From Chitinophagales bacterium (GTDB lineage: Bacteria > Bacteroidota > Bacteroidia > Chitinophagales > UBA10324): DNA of 64,000 nucleotides. Numbering within the stretch: position 1 is the stretch's first letter; each line of letters starts with the position of its first letter. Below are positions 8,124-16,804 of this stretch, one piece after another. Under the pieces are notes generated by a model. That model did no database searches and was not told where the DNA came from. It saw only the letters and a program-made list of their open reading frames with translations. Location: positions 1 through 64,000 of the forward strand of contig JACDDS010000014.1 in NCBI GenBank assembly GCA_013816805.1, given 5' to 3'. Both the position numbers and the translations under genes were made by a program.

Positions 8124-10031
8124 TTATTTTTCAATCATAAATTTAACATGACTGATTTCATTTCCATTTCTAATTTCAAAAATATAAATTCCTGAATTCA
8201 GGCTGCTGAAATCGTAATTCAATGTGTTCAATCCTTCAGAAGCATTTTCAAATTTGCTGAACACAATTCGTCCCATTACATCCATTACATAAACCGTTAT
8301 ATTGCTGGAGGCGCTGCTGGAGTATTCGATATTCATTAATCCATTGGAAGGATTTGGGTAAATGCCGCTAATGCCTGTCACTATAACTCGTGCGCTTTCA
8401 TTGCTTCTGAAAGGCGAACTGCTGACAGATGCAGTAAGCGTGTAGCAATTGATAGCATCGCCGGAATTATAGGGATATACCTTTATTTTATATTTGCCAA
8501 TAGACCCATTATTATAAGTTATTATTTCATCCAGTGTATTGCTGCCGTTGGAAGTAGCTACTTTAGTTCCGCTTGGGTTATATAGTTGAAGGTCATAATC
8601 CTGCGGAAGATTGGTAAGGCTAACCTGAATGTTAGGTGTGCTTGCTGAATTACTGAAGCTAAACCAATCCACATCAGTAGAGGTAGCGATAAGTGCGCTT
8701 ATGTTCGTATTTACACTGATAGCAGCAGCCTTATTTTTACCATTATTTGGTTCATAGATGTCAGAACAGCCATTAGAGGTAGTTGTGAAATTTGCAGAGC
8801 CTGAATAACTGCTATTACCGCTGCTGCATGAGGCCTGAACCTGAAATTCATAAATAGTACCTGATGTAAGTCCTGAAACTGCTACAGAAGTAGATGCAGA
8901 AGAAGTCAAAGACCAGGTAGAATTTCCGGTAGGCCGGTATTGTACATTGTAGCCTGTAGCACCGGATACAGATGACCAGTTAAGCGAAGCCGAAGTGCTG
9001 GTTACACCGGTTGCATTTAAGCCTGAGGGAGTACCGCAGGAACCGCCGTTGGGCGGTACACAACCCTGGGAAGAAGCAATAGAAATACGTGCGCCACCTG
9101 AAGCAAACAGTGCCTGCATTCTTGACTTCTGATCTGTGGTAAAGATATTCATGCAGCGGTCATCTGAATAGTCCATGTAATTTTGATACATATTTCCGTT
9201 TGGTCCGTTAGTACAGCTAATAACTATTCCCGAAGGGCAGCCGAACGTATTATTTCCCTGGTTGGGTGTATCATTACATTGGTCACTGCCATTGCATCCG
9301 TTACCGTCATCGCCCCAGATGTGATAAAGGTTTAGCCAATGACCTACTTCATGGGTTGCGCTTCTGCCCAGATTGTAAGGATATAAAGAAGAGTTTCTTC
9401 CGAATGCAGAATATAAAATAACAACTCCATCAGTGCTTGCAGGTCCACCGGGAAACTGCGCATAGCCTAATAAACTTTGTCCAAGATTACAAACCCAGAT
9501 ATTCAGATAAGAATTTCTATCCCAGGCATCATCACCTCCTTTGCTGGTGTATTTAACATCATCATTCGTGGTAAATGCGCTGTGGGTAGTGGATACGTGG
9601 CGTATGCCATTGGTAGCATTGCCCTGGGGATCGCGCGCAGCAATGCAAAAATTGATTTCACAATCAGCGGCAACTCCTGTAAAATAAGAAGGTGTCTTAG
9701 AAGCATCTGCATTGAGGCGGCGATAATCTTCATTTAAAATATCTACCTGAGAAGAAGCCAGAGCATCACTTATGTTCTGGGTGCTGCCGTTGTACACGAT
9801 GTGTATCACCACAGGAACGGTAACTACAGTCCGGGCATCCGCATGTTGCGAGGAAATATAATTTTGGGTGAAGGTTTCAATATCCTGAAGCTGCTTAGCA
9901 TATCCGGGATTGGTTTGTAGTAATTGCTGCATATACTCAGAAGTCGCGCAGCGGTCAATGGATTGTTGCTGTGCAGATGCACCATACACTAAAGACATAG
10001 CAATAGCTAGAAAAGTAAAAAGTTTAATCAT
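8124..10031 (-). CDS. Secreted M43 (pappalysin-like) zinc metalloprotease, T9SS cargo
   Basis: A 635-aa extracellular protease. Residues 1-20 are a signal peptide. The M43B catalytic domain covers about 70-320, with the zinc site HEVGHWLNLYH at 227-237 (three His ligands and the catalytic Glu228) and the Met-turn QNYMDYSDDRCMN about 55 residues later. Next come a fibronectin type III domain (about 333-415), a PPC (pre-peptidase C-terminal) domain opening with DIYEPNNGKNKA (about 425-535), and a T9SS type A sorting domain (about 555-635, GIYPNPSNGLMNIEY). Such proteins cross the outer membrane through the GldKLMN/Spr machine, encoded at 44.5-50.4 kb here. It is a single-gene unit, with its own promoter upstream and terminator downstream. 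The substrate is unknown. Confidence 0.93.
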   Translation of the reverse strand: MIKLFTFLAIAMSLVYGASAQQQSIDRCATSEYMQQLLQTNPGYAKQLQDIETFTQNYISSQHADARTVVTVPVVIHIVYNGSTQNISDALASSQVDILNEDYRRLNADASKTPSYFTGVAADCEINFCIAARDPQGNATNGIRHVSTTHSAFTTNDDVKYTSKGGDDAWDRNSYLNIWVCNLGQSLLGYAQFPGGPASTDGVVILYSAFGRNSSLYPYNLGRSATHEVGHWLNLYHIWGDDGNGCNGSDQCNDTPNQGNNTFGCPSGIVISCTNGPNGNMYQNYMDYSDDRCMNIFTTDQKSRMQALFASGGARISIASSQGCVPPNGGSCGTPSGLNATGVTSTSASLNWSSVSGATGYNVQYRPTGNSTWSLTSSASTSVAVSGLTSGTIYEFQVQASCSSGNSSYSGSANFTTTSNGCSDIYEPNNGKNKAAAISVNTNISALIATSTDVDWFSFSNSASTPNIQVSLTNLPQDYDLQLYNPSGTKVATSNGSNTLDEIITYNNGSIGKYKIKVYPYNSGDAINCYTLTASVSSSPFRSNESARVIVTGISGIYPNPSNGLMNIEYSSSASSNITVYVMDVMGRIVFSKFENASEGLNTLNYDFSSLNSGIYIFEIRNGNEISHVKFMIEK

Positions 10032-10080
10032 TGTTTGATTTTGGATTTGGTGAAAGAAAAATAATACTGGAAAACGTACT

Positions 10081-10111
10081 CAAATGTATAAAGTTTCACC
10101 CACGGTGACAA
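10081..10111 (-). promoter_or_regulatory. Promoter of the M43 protease gene, with an operator-like repeat in the spacer
   Basis: On the minus strand TTG (10109-10111), a 20-bp spacer, and TACATTTG (10081-10088) match the Bacteroidota sigma consensus exactly (TTG-N19-21-TAnnTTTG). The start of transcription would lie near 10077, giving a leader of about 45 nt. The spacer contains TCACC-CAC-GGTGA (10096-10108), a 5-3-5 inverted repeat next to the -33 box, placed where a repressor could act. Confidence 0.7.
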
Positions 10112-10226
10112 AAAATTCAACAGTCACTTAAAAACAATAATTATGCTTTCCTTACCTGCCGTTTTATAATTTATAGAATCACAAATGTTAATATTATGGA
10201 TCTGAATTTTTAATGCATCTGTTTGT

Positions 10227-11594
10227 ATGGCTTCAGTAAAAACAACCTTTTATTGTCAGAACTGCGGGGCACAATCCCCAAAGTGGATAGGCAAATGTCC
10301 TGCCTGCGGTGAATGGAATACTTACGTGGAAGAAGTAATAATTAAAGAAAAGAAACCTTCTTCATGGAAAAATAAGGAGAAGGGTGTTAAGATCATTAAG
10401 CCGGTAAAACTGGAAGAGATCAGTAATGATCTTAACCATAGATTCGTAACACCCGACCTGGAATTGAACAGGGTGCTCGGCGGCGGTATTGTTGCAGGTT
10501 CCATTGTATTAATTGGCGGTGAACCCGGCTTTGGAAAATCTACACTAATGCTTCAGCTTGCACTAAGCTTAAAGAATAAGGTACTGTATATTACCGGTGA
10601 AGAAAGCGAACAGCAGATTAAGATGCGTGCTGAGCGCCTCGGGCAGAAAAATGAAAATTGTTTTATATTGACTGAGACGAACACTGAAAACATTTTTTAT
10701 CACATTGCTGAGCTCGAGCCTGAAATAGTAATTATTGATTCTATTCAAACAATGCAAACACCCGCACTCGATGCGACAGCGGGCAGTGTTTCACAGGTTC
10801 GGGAATCAACCGGCGAATTTTTGCGATACGCAAAGGAATCAGCCACTCCGGTATTTTTGATTGGTCATATTACAAAAGAAGGAATACTGGCAGGGCCAAA
10901 GGTGCTCGAGCATATGGTAGACACGGTTTTGCAGTTAGAGGGTGACAGGCATTATGCCTACAGGATTTTAAGAACAATAAAGAATCGCTACGGCTCCTCA
11001 TCAGAGTTGGGTATCTACGAATTAAATAACGCTGGCATGCGACAAATTAAAAATCCATCAGAGCTGTTATTAACACAACGTGATGAAGCAGTGAGTGGTG
11101 TTGCAGTTGCCACTACTATGGAAGGAATTCGGCCTATGCTGGTGGAAACTCAGGCACTCGTCACTCAATCGGTATATGGCACACCACAAAGAACTTCTAC
11201 AGGTTTTGATTTGCGCCGTATGAATATGCTCCTTGCTGTGCTCGAAAAACGGTGTGGTTTCCACTTTGGTATTAAAGATGTTTTTTTAAATATTGCAGGT
11301 GGACTGCGCGTAGAAGATCCTGCAATCGATCTTGCTGTAGTAGCTGCCTTGATTTCTTCTTTTGAGGATATTGCTATTGAGAATAATATTTGTTTTGCAG
11401 GCGAAGTGGGATTATCAGGGGAAATCAGGGCTGTGAACCGGATTGATCAGCGGATTACAGAAGCGGACAAGCTTGGGTTTGAAAAGATTTTTGTTTCGAA
11501 ATACAACAGGAAAGGATTAGACGTTTCTAAATTTAAAATTGAAGTGAACTGGATCGGAAAAGCAGAGGATATGATTAGCAGGTTGCTCTCCTGA
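10227..11594 (+). CDS. radA: DNA repair protein RadA (Sms)
   Basis: A RecA-like DnaB-type helicase that processes branched recombination intermediates. The 455-aa protein has, in order, a four-cysteine zinc finger (FYCQNCGAQSPKWIGKCPAC, residues 8-27), a RecA-type ATPase with Walker A GEPGFGKST (near 98-106), Walker B EIVIIDSIQTM (near 170), the RadA-specific KNRYG motif (near 252) and a C-terminal Lon-protease-like fold (about 290-455, with EVGLSGEIRAV). Length and motif order are those of the family. ATG start. The TGA stop overlaps the ATG of a 35-codon frame (TGATG). Confidence 0.97.
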   Translation: MASVKTTFYCQNCGAQSPKWIGKCPACGEWNTYVEEVIIKEKKPSSWKNKEKGVKIIKPVKLEEISNDLNHRFVTPDLELNRVLGGGIVAGSIVLIGGEPGFGKSTLMLQLALSLKNKVLYITGEESEQQIKMRAERLGQKNENCFILTETNTENIFYHIAELEPEIVIIDSIQTMQTPALDATAGSVSQVRESTGEFLRYAKESATPVFLIGHITKEGILAGPKVLEHMVDTVLQLEGDRHYAYRILRTIKNRYGSSSELGIYELNNAGMRQIKNPSELLLTQRDEAVSGVAVATTMEGIRPMLVETQALVTQSVYGTPQRTSTGFDLRRMNMLLAVLEKRCGFHFGIKDVFLNIAGGLRVEDPAIDLAVVAALISSFEDIAIENNICFAGEVGLSGEIRAVNRIDQRITEADKLGFEKIFVSKYNRKGLDVSKFKIEVNWIGKAEDMISRLLS

Positions 11595-11701
11595 TGCGGA
11601 TTATTTTATCCGTACACAATCACCCGATACCTGGTCGTGGAGTTATCGGTCAAATCAAACGCTTTGCCGATTTATACGCTCGGTTTAAGCGAAAACCTTA
11701 A
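11594..11701 (+). CDS. Possible 35-aa protein translationally coupled to radA
   Basis: An ATG overlaps the radA stop codon (TGATG) and opens a 35-codon frame ending TAA at 11699-11701. The translation begins MRIILSVHNHPIPGRG and ends in a basic tail (RFADLYARFKRKP), giving a strongly cationic peptide of normal amino-acid composition. There is no better explanation for this otherwise unassigned 108 bp. I do not recognise a family; it may equally be the remnant of a longer gene or chance. The overlap arrangement is the main argument for expression. Confidence 0.35.
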   Translation: MRIILSVHNHPIPGRGVIGQIKRFADLYARFKRKP

Positions 11702-11747
11702 TCAATAAATCACCAGTCCCTTACATTCAACTTTATAATATCTAATA

Positions 11748-12251
11748 ATGAAATCCTTATTTATGAAATACATAGTATTCCTGATAATTGCATTGGTCAC
11801 ATTGTTTGCCGGATGTATCTCCCCTAAACAACCCACTGCAAAACCAACTGCAATCAACCTTGATTCCCTCAATAATTTGCTCAAAGAAACGGATCTGGAC
11901 TTTTCAGATCTGTCGGTGAAGGAAGGTTTCAATAAAGCATTTATAGCATATGCTGCCGGGAACGCAACTTTGCTGCGCAGAAATCATATGCCTGTTGTAG
12001 GAAGAGATTCTCTTTATGTAAATATAAATTCAGAGCCGGATTCAACATATACGCTTACATGGCAGCCGCTCTTTGCGGATATAGCTGCTTCTGGTGATTT
12101 AGGTTATACTTATGGAAGATTTCTTCTGAAAGAAAAAAGAAGCGGTGAAGAAGCGGAAGGAACCTACTGCACAATCTGGAAAAGGCAAGGTGATGGCAGC
12201 TGGAAATACGTGCTGGATACCGGCAATTCAGGATTAAAGCCTGCAAAATAA
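11748..12251 (+). CDS. DUF4440/SnoaL-like lipoprotein
   Basis: A 167-aa protein with lipoprotein signal (lipobox LFAGC, Cys24), so probably held in the envelope. Residues 55-165 look like an NTF2-like (DUF4440) domain: FNKAFIAYAAGNATLL at the start, DLGYTYGRFLLKEK and a closing YCTIWKRQGDGSWKYVLD. Such domains bind small ligands or act as isomerase-like or immunity folds; no specific function can be given. An in-frame ATG five codons later is a possible alternative start. Its 3' end is 15 bp from the convergent E1 dehydrogenase gene. Confidence 0.7.
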   Translation: MKSLFMKYIVFLIIALVTLFAGCISPKQPTAKPTAINLDSLNNLLKETDLDFSDLSVKEGFNKAFIAYAAGNATLLRRNHMPVVGRDSLYVNINSEPDSTYTLTWQPLFADIAASGDLGYTYGRFLLKEKRSGEEAEGTYCTIWKRQGDGSWKYVLDTGNSGLKPAK

Positions 12252-12266
12252 TCTATCTGTTTTTCA

Positions 12267-14246
12267 TTAATACTCCTTCAATTTTTTTAGTGCCGCCTTG
12301 AATCTTTCTTTAGGCAAAAAATTATTTTCGAGAGGAATTGCAAATGGGACGGGCGTGTCCAGTGAGGCACATCGCATAACAGGTGCATCAAGATAAGTAA
12401 ACAGATTTTCAGAAATCCAGGCTGCTATTTCTCCCCCTATGCCACCAGTTAAACAATCTTCGTGAAGAATTATAACCTTTCCGGTTTTCTTTACGCTTGC
12501 TGCAATTGCTTCTTTATCGAAAGGAAGTAGTGTTCTCAAATCAATAACATCAGCTGACACATCTGTGTTTTCTTTAAGCGTATCTAATGCCCAGTGAACT
12601 CCTGCTCCATAAGTAATCACAGAGACGTCCTCACCTTCCTGTACTGCCTTTGCTTTTCCAATTTCGGTGGTAAAGTAATCATCAGCTACCATACCGCTGA
12701 TGCTCCGGTAAAGGGCTTTATGCTCAAAAAAAAGAACTGGGTTGGGATCTTCAAATGCAGCTAACAACAGTCCCTTTGCATCATCCGGAAAAGCAGGGTA
12801 AACTACTTTTAAACCTGGAGTGTGCGTGAACCATGCTTCATTACTTTGGGAATGAAAAGGACCGGCACCCACACCTGCACCCGTAGGCATTCGAATTACA
12901 ACATCAGCATGTTGTTCCCAGCGGTAGTAGATTTTTGCAAGGTTGTTAATGATCTGGTTAAATCCGCAGGTTACAAAATCAGCAAACTGCATTTCAACCA
13001 TACTCTTATAACCTTTTACAGATAGGCCAAGTGCTGCACCTAATATGGCGCTTTCACAAAGCGGGGTATTGCGAACACGCTCTTTTCCAAAAATATTTAC
13101 CAAGCCATCGGTTACTTTAAATACACCTCCGTATTCAGCGATGTCCTGGCCCATGAGTATCAGGTTAGGATGATGCTCCATGGCCTGTTTCATTCCTTCG
13201 GCAATTGCATCAACCAATCGCAGCTCTTTTGATGAACCTGCTGAGACTGTGACTACAGGTGAATACGGAGCATATATATCATGAATTTCTGTTTCCGTAT
13301 TAGCAATCAGTGATGGTTCTTCAAAAGCAGTTTTTAAACCTTCATCGATTTCTGTTTTTAAAGTATTTCGGAATTCATTTTTTATATCTTCTTGCAAAAT
13401 GTTATTTTCCAGAAGAAAATTTTCATAAGATATTACCGGATCTTTCAAGCCCCATTCAGTTATCATTTCTTTTGGTACATACTTAATGCCGCTGGCTTCC
13501 TCGTGTCCTCTCATTCGGAAGGTCATACATTCCACCAGATAAGGTCGCTGGTTTTCAATACAATAATCTCGGATGCCTTTTATAGTCTCATAGACTTCAA
13601 TAATATTATTACCATCAATCGTGATGCCTTCCATACCATAACCTATTGCCCGGTCGGCTAATTGTTTGCAGCGAAACTGTTCCGAAGAAGGTGTCGACAG
13701 CCCGTAGCCATTATTCTCAATTAAAAAAATTACCGGCAGATTCCAAACGCTCGCCACATTCAATGCCTCATGAAAATCACCTTCACTAGTCCCTCCTTCG
13801 CCTGTAAATGCAAGAGCCACTTTATTTTCCTTGCGAAGCTGATGTGCTAACGCAATCCCATTGGCTATAGTAAGCTGCGGGCCCAGGTGAGAGATCATCC
13901 CTACAATGTGGTGCTCATTGGAGCCAAAATGAAAAGAGCGTTCCCTGCCTTTCGAATAACCGGAGCTGTTTCCCTGCCATTGGTTAAAGAGTTTTAAGAA
14001 AGGCATTTTACGAGTGGTAAATACACCTAAATTTCGGTGCAGTGGCATAATGTATTCATCTTCATCCAAAGCCAGCGTAGCTCCAACTGCTATTGCTTCC
14101 TGTCCAATGCCTGAAAACCATTTTGAAATTTTTCCCTGACGAAGAAGGTTGAGCATCTTTTCCTCTATAACACGCGGCTTTACAAGTGCTTTATACATTT
14201 CAATAAGTATCTCATTACTATAATTTTTTTTGTTGTAAATAATCAT
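12267..14246 (-). CDS. Fused E1 alpha-beta of a 2-oxoacid dehydrogenase (branched-chain type)
   Basis: Thiamine-diphosphate decarboxylase component of a 2-oxoacid dehydrogenase complex. At 659 aa it joins both E1 subunits in one chain. The alpha part (1-320) has GIGQEAIAVGATLAL, the ThDP/Mg motif GEGGTSEGDFHEALNVASVW and the phosphorylation-loop-like YRMRGHE counterpart FRMRGHEE. The beta part (about 335-659) has LMGQDIAEYGGVFKVTDGL, NTPLCESAILGAALGL and the C-terminal TGKVIILHEDCLTGG. Fused chains of this type are common in Bacteroidota and are usually assigned to branched-chain oxoacids, which this group uses to make iso-branched fatty acids; pyruvate or acetoin specificity cannot be excluded. 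E2 and E3 are not in the window. I use the ATG at 14246; a TTG seven codons earlier is also open. Confidence 0.88.
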   Translation of the reverse strand: MIIYNKKNYSNEILIEMYKALVKPRVIEEKMLNLLRQGKISKWFSGIGQEAIAVGATLALDEDEYIMPLHRNLGVFTTRKMPFLKLFNQWQGNSSGYSKGRERSFHFGSNEHHIVGMISHLGPQLTIANGIALAHQLRKENKVALAFTGEGGTSEGDFHEALNVASVWNLPVIFLIENNGYGLSTPSSEQFRCKQLADRAIGYGMEGITIDGNNIIEVYETIKGIRDYCIENQRPYLVECMTFRMRGHEEASGIKYVPKEMITEWGLKDPVISYENFLLENNILQEDIKNEFRNTLKTEIDEGLKTAFEEPSLIANTETEIHDIYAPYSPVVTVSAGSSKELRLVDAIAEGMKQAMEHHPNLILMGQDIAEYGGVFKVTDGLVNIFGKERVRNTPLCESAILGAALGLSVKGYKSMVEMQFADFVTCGFNQIINNLAKIYYRWEQHADVVIRMPTGAGVGAGPFHSQSNEAWFTHTPGLKVVYPAFPDDAKGLLLAAFEDPNPVLFFEHKALYRSISGMVADDYFTTEIGKAKAVQEGEDVSVITYGAGVHWALDTLKENTDVSADVIDLRTLLPFDKEAIAASVKKTGKVIILHEDCLTGGIGGEIAAWISENLFTYLDAPVMRCASLDTPVPFAIPLENNFLPKERFKAALKKLKEY

Positions 14247-14310
14247 GCTTGGTAAAATGTGGTGCAAAGGTCGCTTTCCGTTTTATAATTCTAAAATGAA
14301 TACTTAAAAG

Positions 14311-14346
14311 CAAAAGCTCTCACAGGCATGACTGCAAGAGCTTTTG
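14311..14346 (-). terminator. Intrinsic terminator after the Asp-box T9SS gene
   Basis: A 10-bp perfect inverted repeat (CAAAAGCTCT at 14311-14320 with AGAGCTTTTG at 14337-14346) around a 16-nt loop. It lies 18 bp past the stop codon of the leftward gene. The stem itself ends in TTTTG on the minus strand, giving a short T tract. Confidence 0.65.
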
Positions 14347-14364
14347 AAAAGAATTTCTAAATTT

Positions 14365-16524
14365 TTATTTTTCTATAATAAGTTTTGTTGTTACAAAGTG
14401 ACCGCTCTCTTTAAGCTGCACAAAATATATTCCAGCAAGAAAATCCTTTGCATCAATAGTTTTTGAGAACATACCCGTATTAGCAAATTCACTCGATTGA
14501 AAAACTATTCTGCCCGATAAATCTGAAATCCACAGCGTTACTTCCCCCGGCAAGGATAGGTTATACTCCAGCGTTGTCTGTATTTTAAATGGATTGGGAT
14601 ATATCTTCAAGCTATTTACTGTAATTGCATCACGTAAAATGGGAGAAGATGAAATTCCAAAATCAGAGAGTGGTCTTTTCCACACACCATCGTGATATAA
14701 TCCTGCAAATAAATACGTGCTGTTCGCTGCTATTCCCTGTACAGCATTGTTGGGATCTGGATCCAGGCCTGTATTTGCATTGGTAAAGCTCGAGCCCTGA
14801 TTATTAGAAAAATAGATACCTGCTCCATTTCCTACAAAAACATTGCTGCCGATTGCTTTTATAGCAAATCCTCCCGTTCCGGACGGAATACCATTTTCCA
14901 TCAGTGTAAATGTAAGCCCATTGTTCGTGGACCGGTATGAATTGAATAAGGTGCCGGCATAAAATGTATTCACATTATCAGATTCTATGGTTATCACATC
15001 CAATATTCCCCCAATAAATGTCCAGGTAACCCCGCTATTTGTGGATCTGTAAAGGCCGCTTTGAAAGGGCGAAACTATTTGATCAACACCAGCCACAGCA
15101 ACGCTTCCATTGGCACCCAATCCTTCCACGATGAAGCCACTACCGGAGATGTTGGTTGATTGCCATGTTTTCCCATTATCAGAAGAATAAAAAAGTCCCT
15201 GGTCAGTGGCTATTAGAACATTTGTTCCACTCATGGTCAAACTAAAATCACATTCATAATTGTTGTTACTGCTGAAAGGCAATCCATTCAATATATGTTT
15301 CCAGGATTTTCCATTGTTTGCAGAACGGTATAAGCCAAATCCACACGTGCCAGCAAGAATAATATCGGGAGCGGGATTCAGCATACAAAAAACTATTCCG
15401 TTTGAGAGCGAATCATTGTTGTTTGTGGTTCCTTTTTTCTTCCATGATTTTCCATTATTGCCTGTTTTATAAACTCCGTCGCTGTGAGTTCCTGTCCAGA
15501 TATTATCCCCGATATCAATCATGCAATCATCAATAGTAGAGGCGCCCGGAAATCCTGAAATAGATGGATTCCAGGTGCTCCCTCCGTCAGCAGATGTATA
15601 TATCCCAAGCTCATCCATTCCCAATAAAAAAATATTTCCGCTTTGTATAAAATGATTATAAAAGCGTGAGCCGATACGCAATCCTGTTTCGGGAATCTTC
15701 TGCCACGTTAATGCAAAATCAGTTGATCGGTACATGCCATCCTGAGATCCCGCATATACAATTCCATTTGAATACGCCAGGCCATCAATGCTGAAAACAG
15801 GGTTTACCTGCAGGAAACGGCTCCAGGATACTCCGCCATTATACGAATGAAAAACACCACCATAAGCCGATGCAACTATGGTATCTCCGATTACCAGAAA
15901 GTTATCGATTGGATAAAAAGCGGTGCTGCCCTGATCCACGAACCACGTATTACCTGCATTGGTACTATAGAAAATATAATTATCTGCTTCTACTATTAAT
16001 CTATTATTGACGTAGCACATTGCCAGAATAAAGCTTTGATCCAAAGCGCCGCCATTTGCATTTGTCCAGGAGCCGCCCTGGTTTGAAGATTTAAACACTC
16101 CGAAGCCAATTGTGCCTGCAAACAAATATCCGCCCCCAATCGTCATTTCATATACAGATTGATTTTGAATGCCTGTATTAGCTGCTGTCCAGGTACTTCC
16201 ATTGTTAGCAGAGCGGTAAACACCACTTTGGGTACCAGCATATAAGTTGGTTTGATCCTGAGCAAATGAATAAACAATTGCATTCTCTAAACCATCATTA
16301 GCTGCTGCCCAAGTGGCTCCATGATCAGCAGATCGAAATACGCCTTTAGCACTCGTTCCTGCAAACAAGTAAATTCCATTATCGAAGAATACATTCACAT
16401 TAATTCCCTGAGGGCCTGAAGTTTGAGACCATTGTGCCTGAGCAGTTTCACCAGAGTACATGATGATAAAAAGCCATGAAATATTCAGGATTTTATGGCT
16501 TAAAAATGTTAAAATTGATTTCAT
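14365..16524 (-). CDS. Asp-box beta-propeller protein with T9SS sorting domain
   Basis: A 719-aa secreted protein. After an N-terminal signal (about 1-30, ending TAQA) come roughly a dozen repeats, each with an Asp-box-like turn S-x-D/N-x-G-x-S/T-W (for example SADHGATW, SANNGSTW, SADGGSTW, SSDNGKTW), spaced about 40-60 residues and covering residues 30-630. This is the BNR/VPS10/YCF48 type of seven-bladed or longer propeller. The last 80 residues are a T9SS type A sorting domain (KIYPNPFKIQTTLEY). No sialidase active-site arginine triad is apparent, so I would not call it a glycosidase; adhesion or ligand binding at the cell surface is more likely. Ends at a terminator. Confidence 0.85.
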   Translation of the reverse strand: MKSILTFLSHKILNISWLFIIMYSGETAQAQWSQTSGPQGINVNVFFDNGIYLFAGTSAKGVFRSADHGATWAAANDGLENAIVYSFAQDQTNLYAGTQSGVYRSANNGSTWTAANTGIQNQSVYEMTIGGGYLFAGTIGFGVFKSSNQGGSWTNANGGALDQSFILAMCYVNNRLIVEADNYIFYSTNAGNTWFVDQGSTAFYPIDNFLVIGDTIVASAYGGVFHSYNGGVSWSRFLQVNPVFSIDGLAYSNGIVYAGSQDGMYRSTDFALTWQKIPETGLRIGSRFYNHFIQSGNIFLLGMDELGIYTSADGGSTWNPSISGFPGASTIDDCMIDIGDNIWTGTHSDGVYKTGNNGKSWKKKGTTNNNDSLSNGIVFCMLNPAPDIILAGTCGFGLYRSANNGKSWKHILNGLPFSSNNNYECDFSLTMSGTNVLIATDQGLFYSSDNGKTWQSTNISGSGFIVEGLGANGSVAVAGVDQIVSPFQSGLYRSTNSGVTWTFIGGILDVITIESDNVNTFYAGTLFNSYRSTNNGLTFTLMENGIPSGTGGFAIKAIGSNVFVGNGAGIYFSNNQGSSFTNANTGLDPDPNNAVQGIAANSTYLFAGLYHDGVWKRPLSDFGISSSPILRDAITVNSLKIYPNPFKIQTTLEYNLSLPGEVTLWISDLSGRIVFQSSEFANTGMFSKTIDAKDFLAGIYFVQLKESGHFVTTKLIIEK

Positions 16525-16774
16525 GATTAAGGATTTAGGTTAATAATAATGGTGTGTCAAATCACCTTTTCATTGGGGTATTAATATAAAATGAATAAGC
16601 GGGGTAAATAGAAAGAAGTTAATGAAAGAGAATATCTAAGGTTTGAAGAGGCAAAAAATCTATTTCAGCCGGTACATTTTAATATTAAAACTCATGGATT
16701 TAAAATTTTAACGTCTGAGTCAGAGTGCTTTCTTCGTCTGGAATTTATAGTTATGCGGCCTGTTCATTTTCTTT

Positions 16775-16782
16775 TATTTTTG
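16775..16782 (+). promoter_or_regulatory. Possible -7 box of the transketolase pair
   Basis: TATTTTTG matches TAnnTTTG and ends 22 bp before the ATG of the transketolase N-terminal subunit. There is no TTG at the expected -33 distance. The 280-bp region 16525-16804 holds no open frame or other element that I can support. Confidence 0.35.
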
Positions 16783-16804
16783 ACGCGCACTACAATTTAG
16801 CTGA

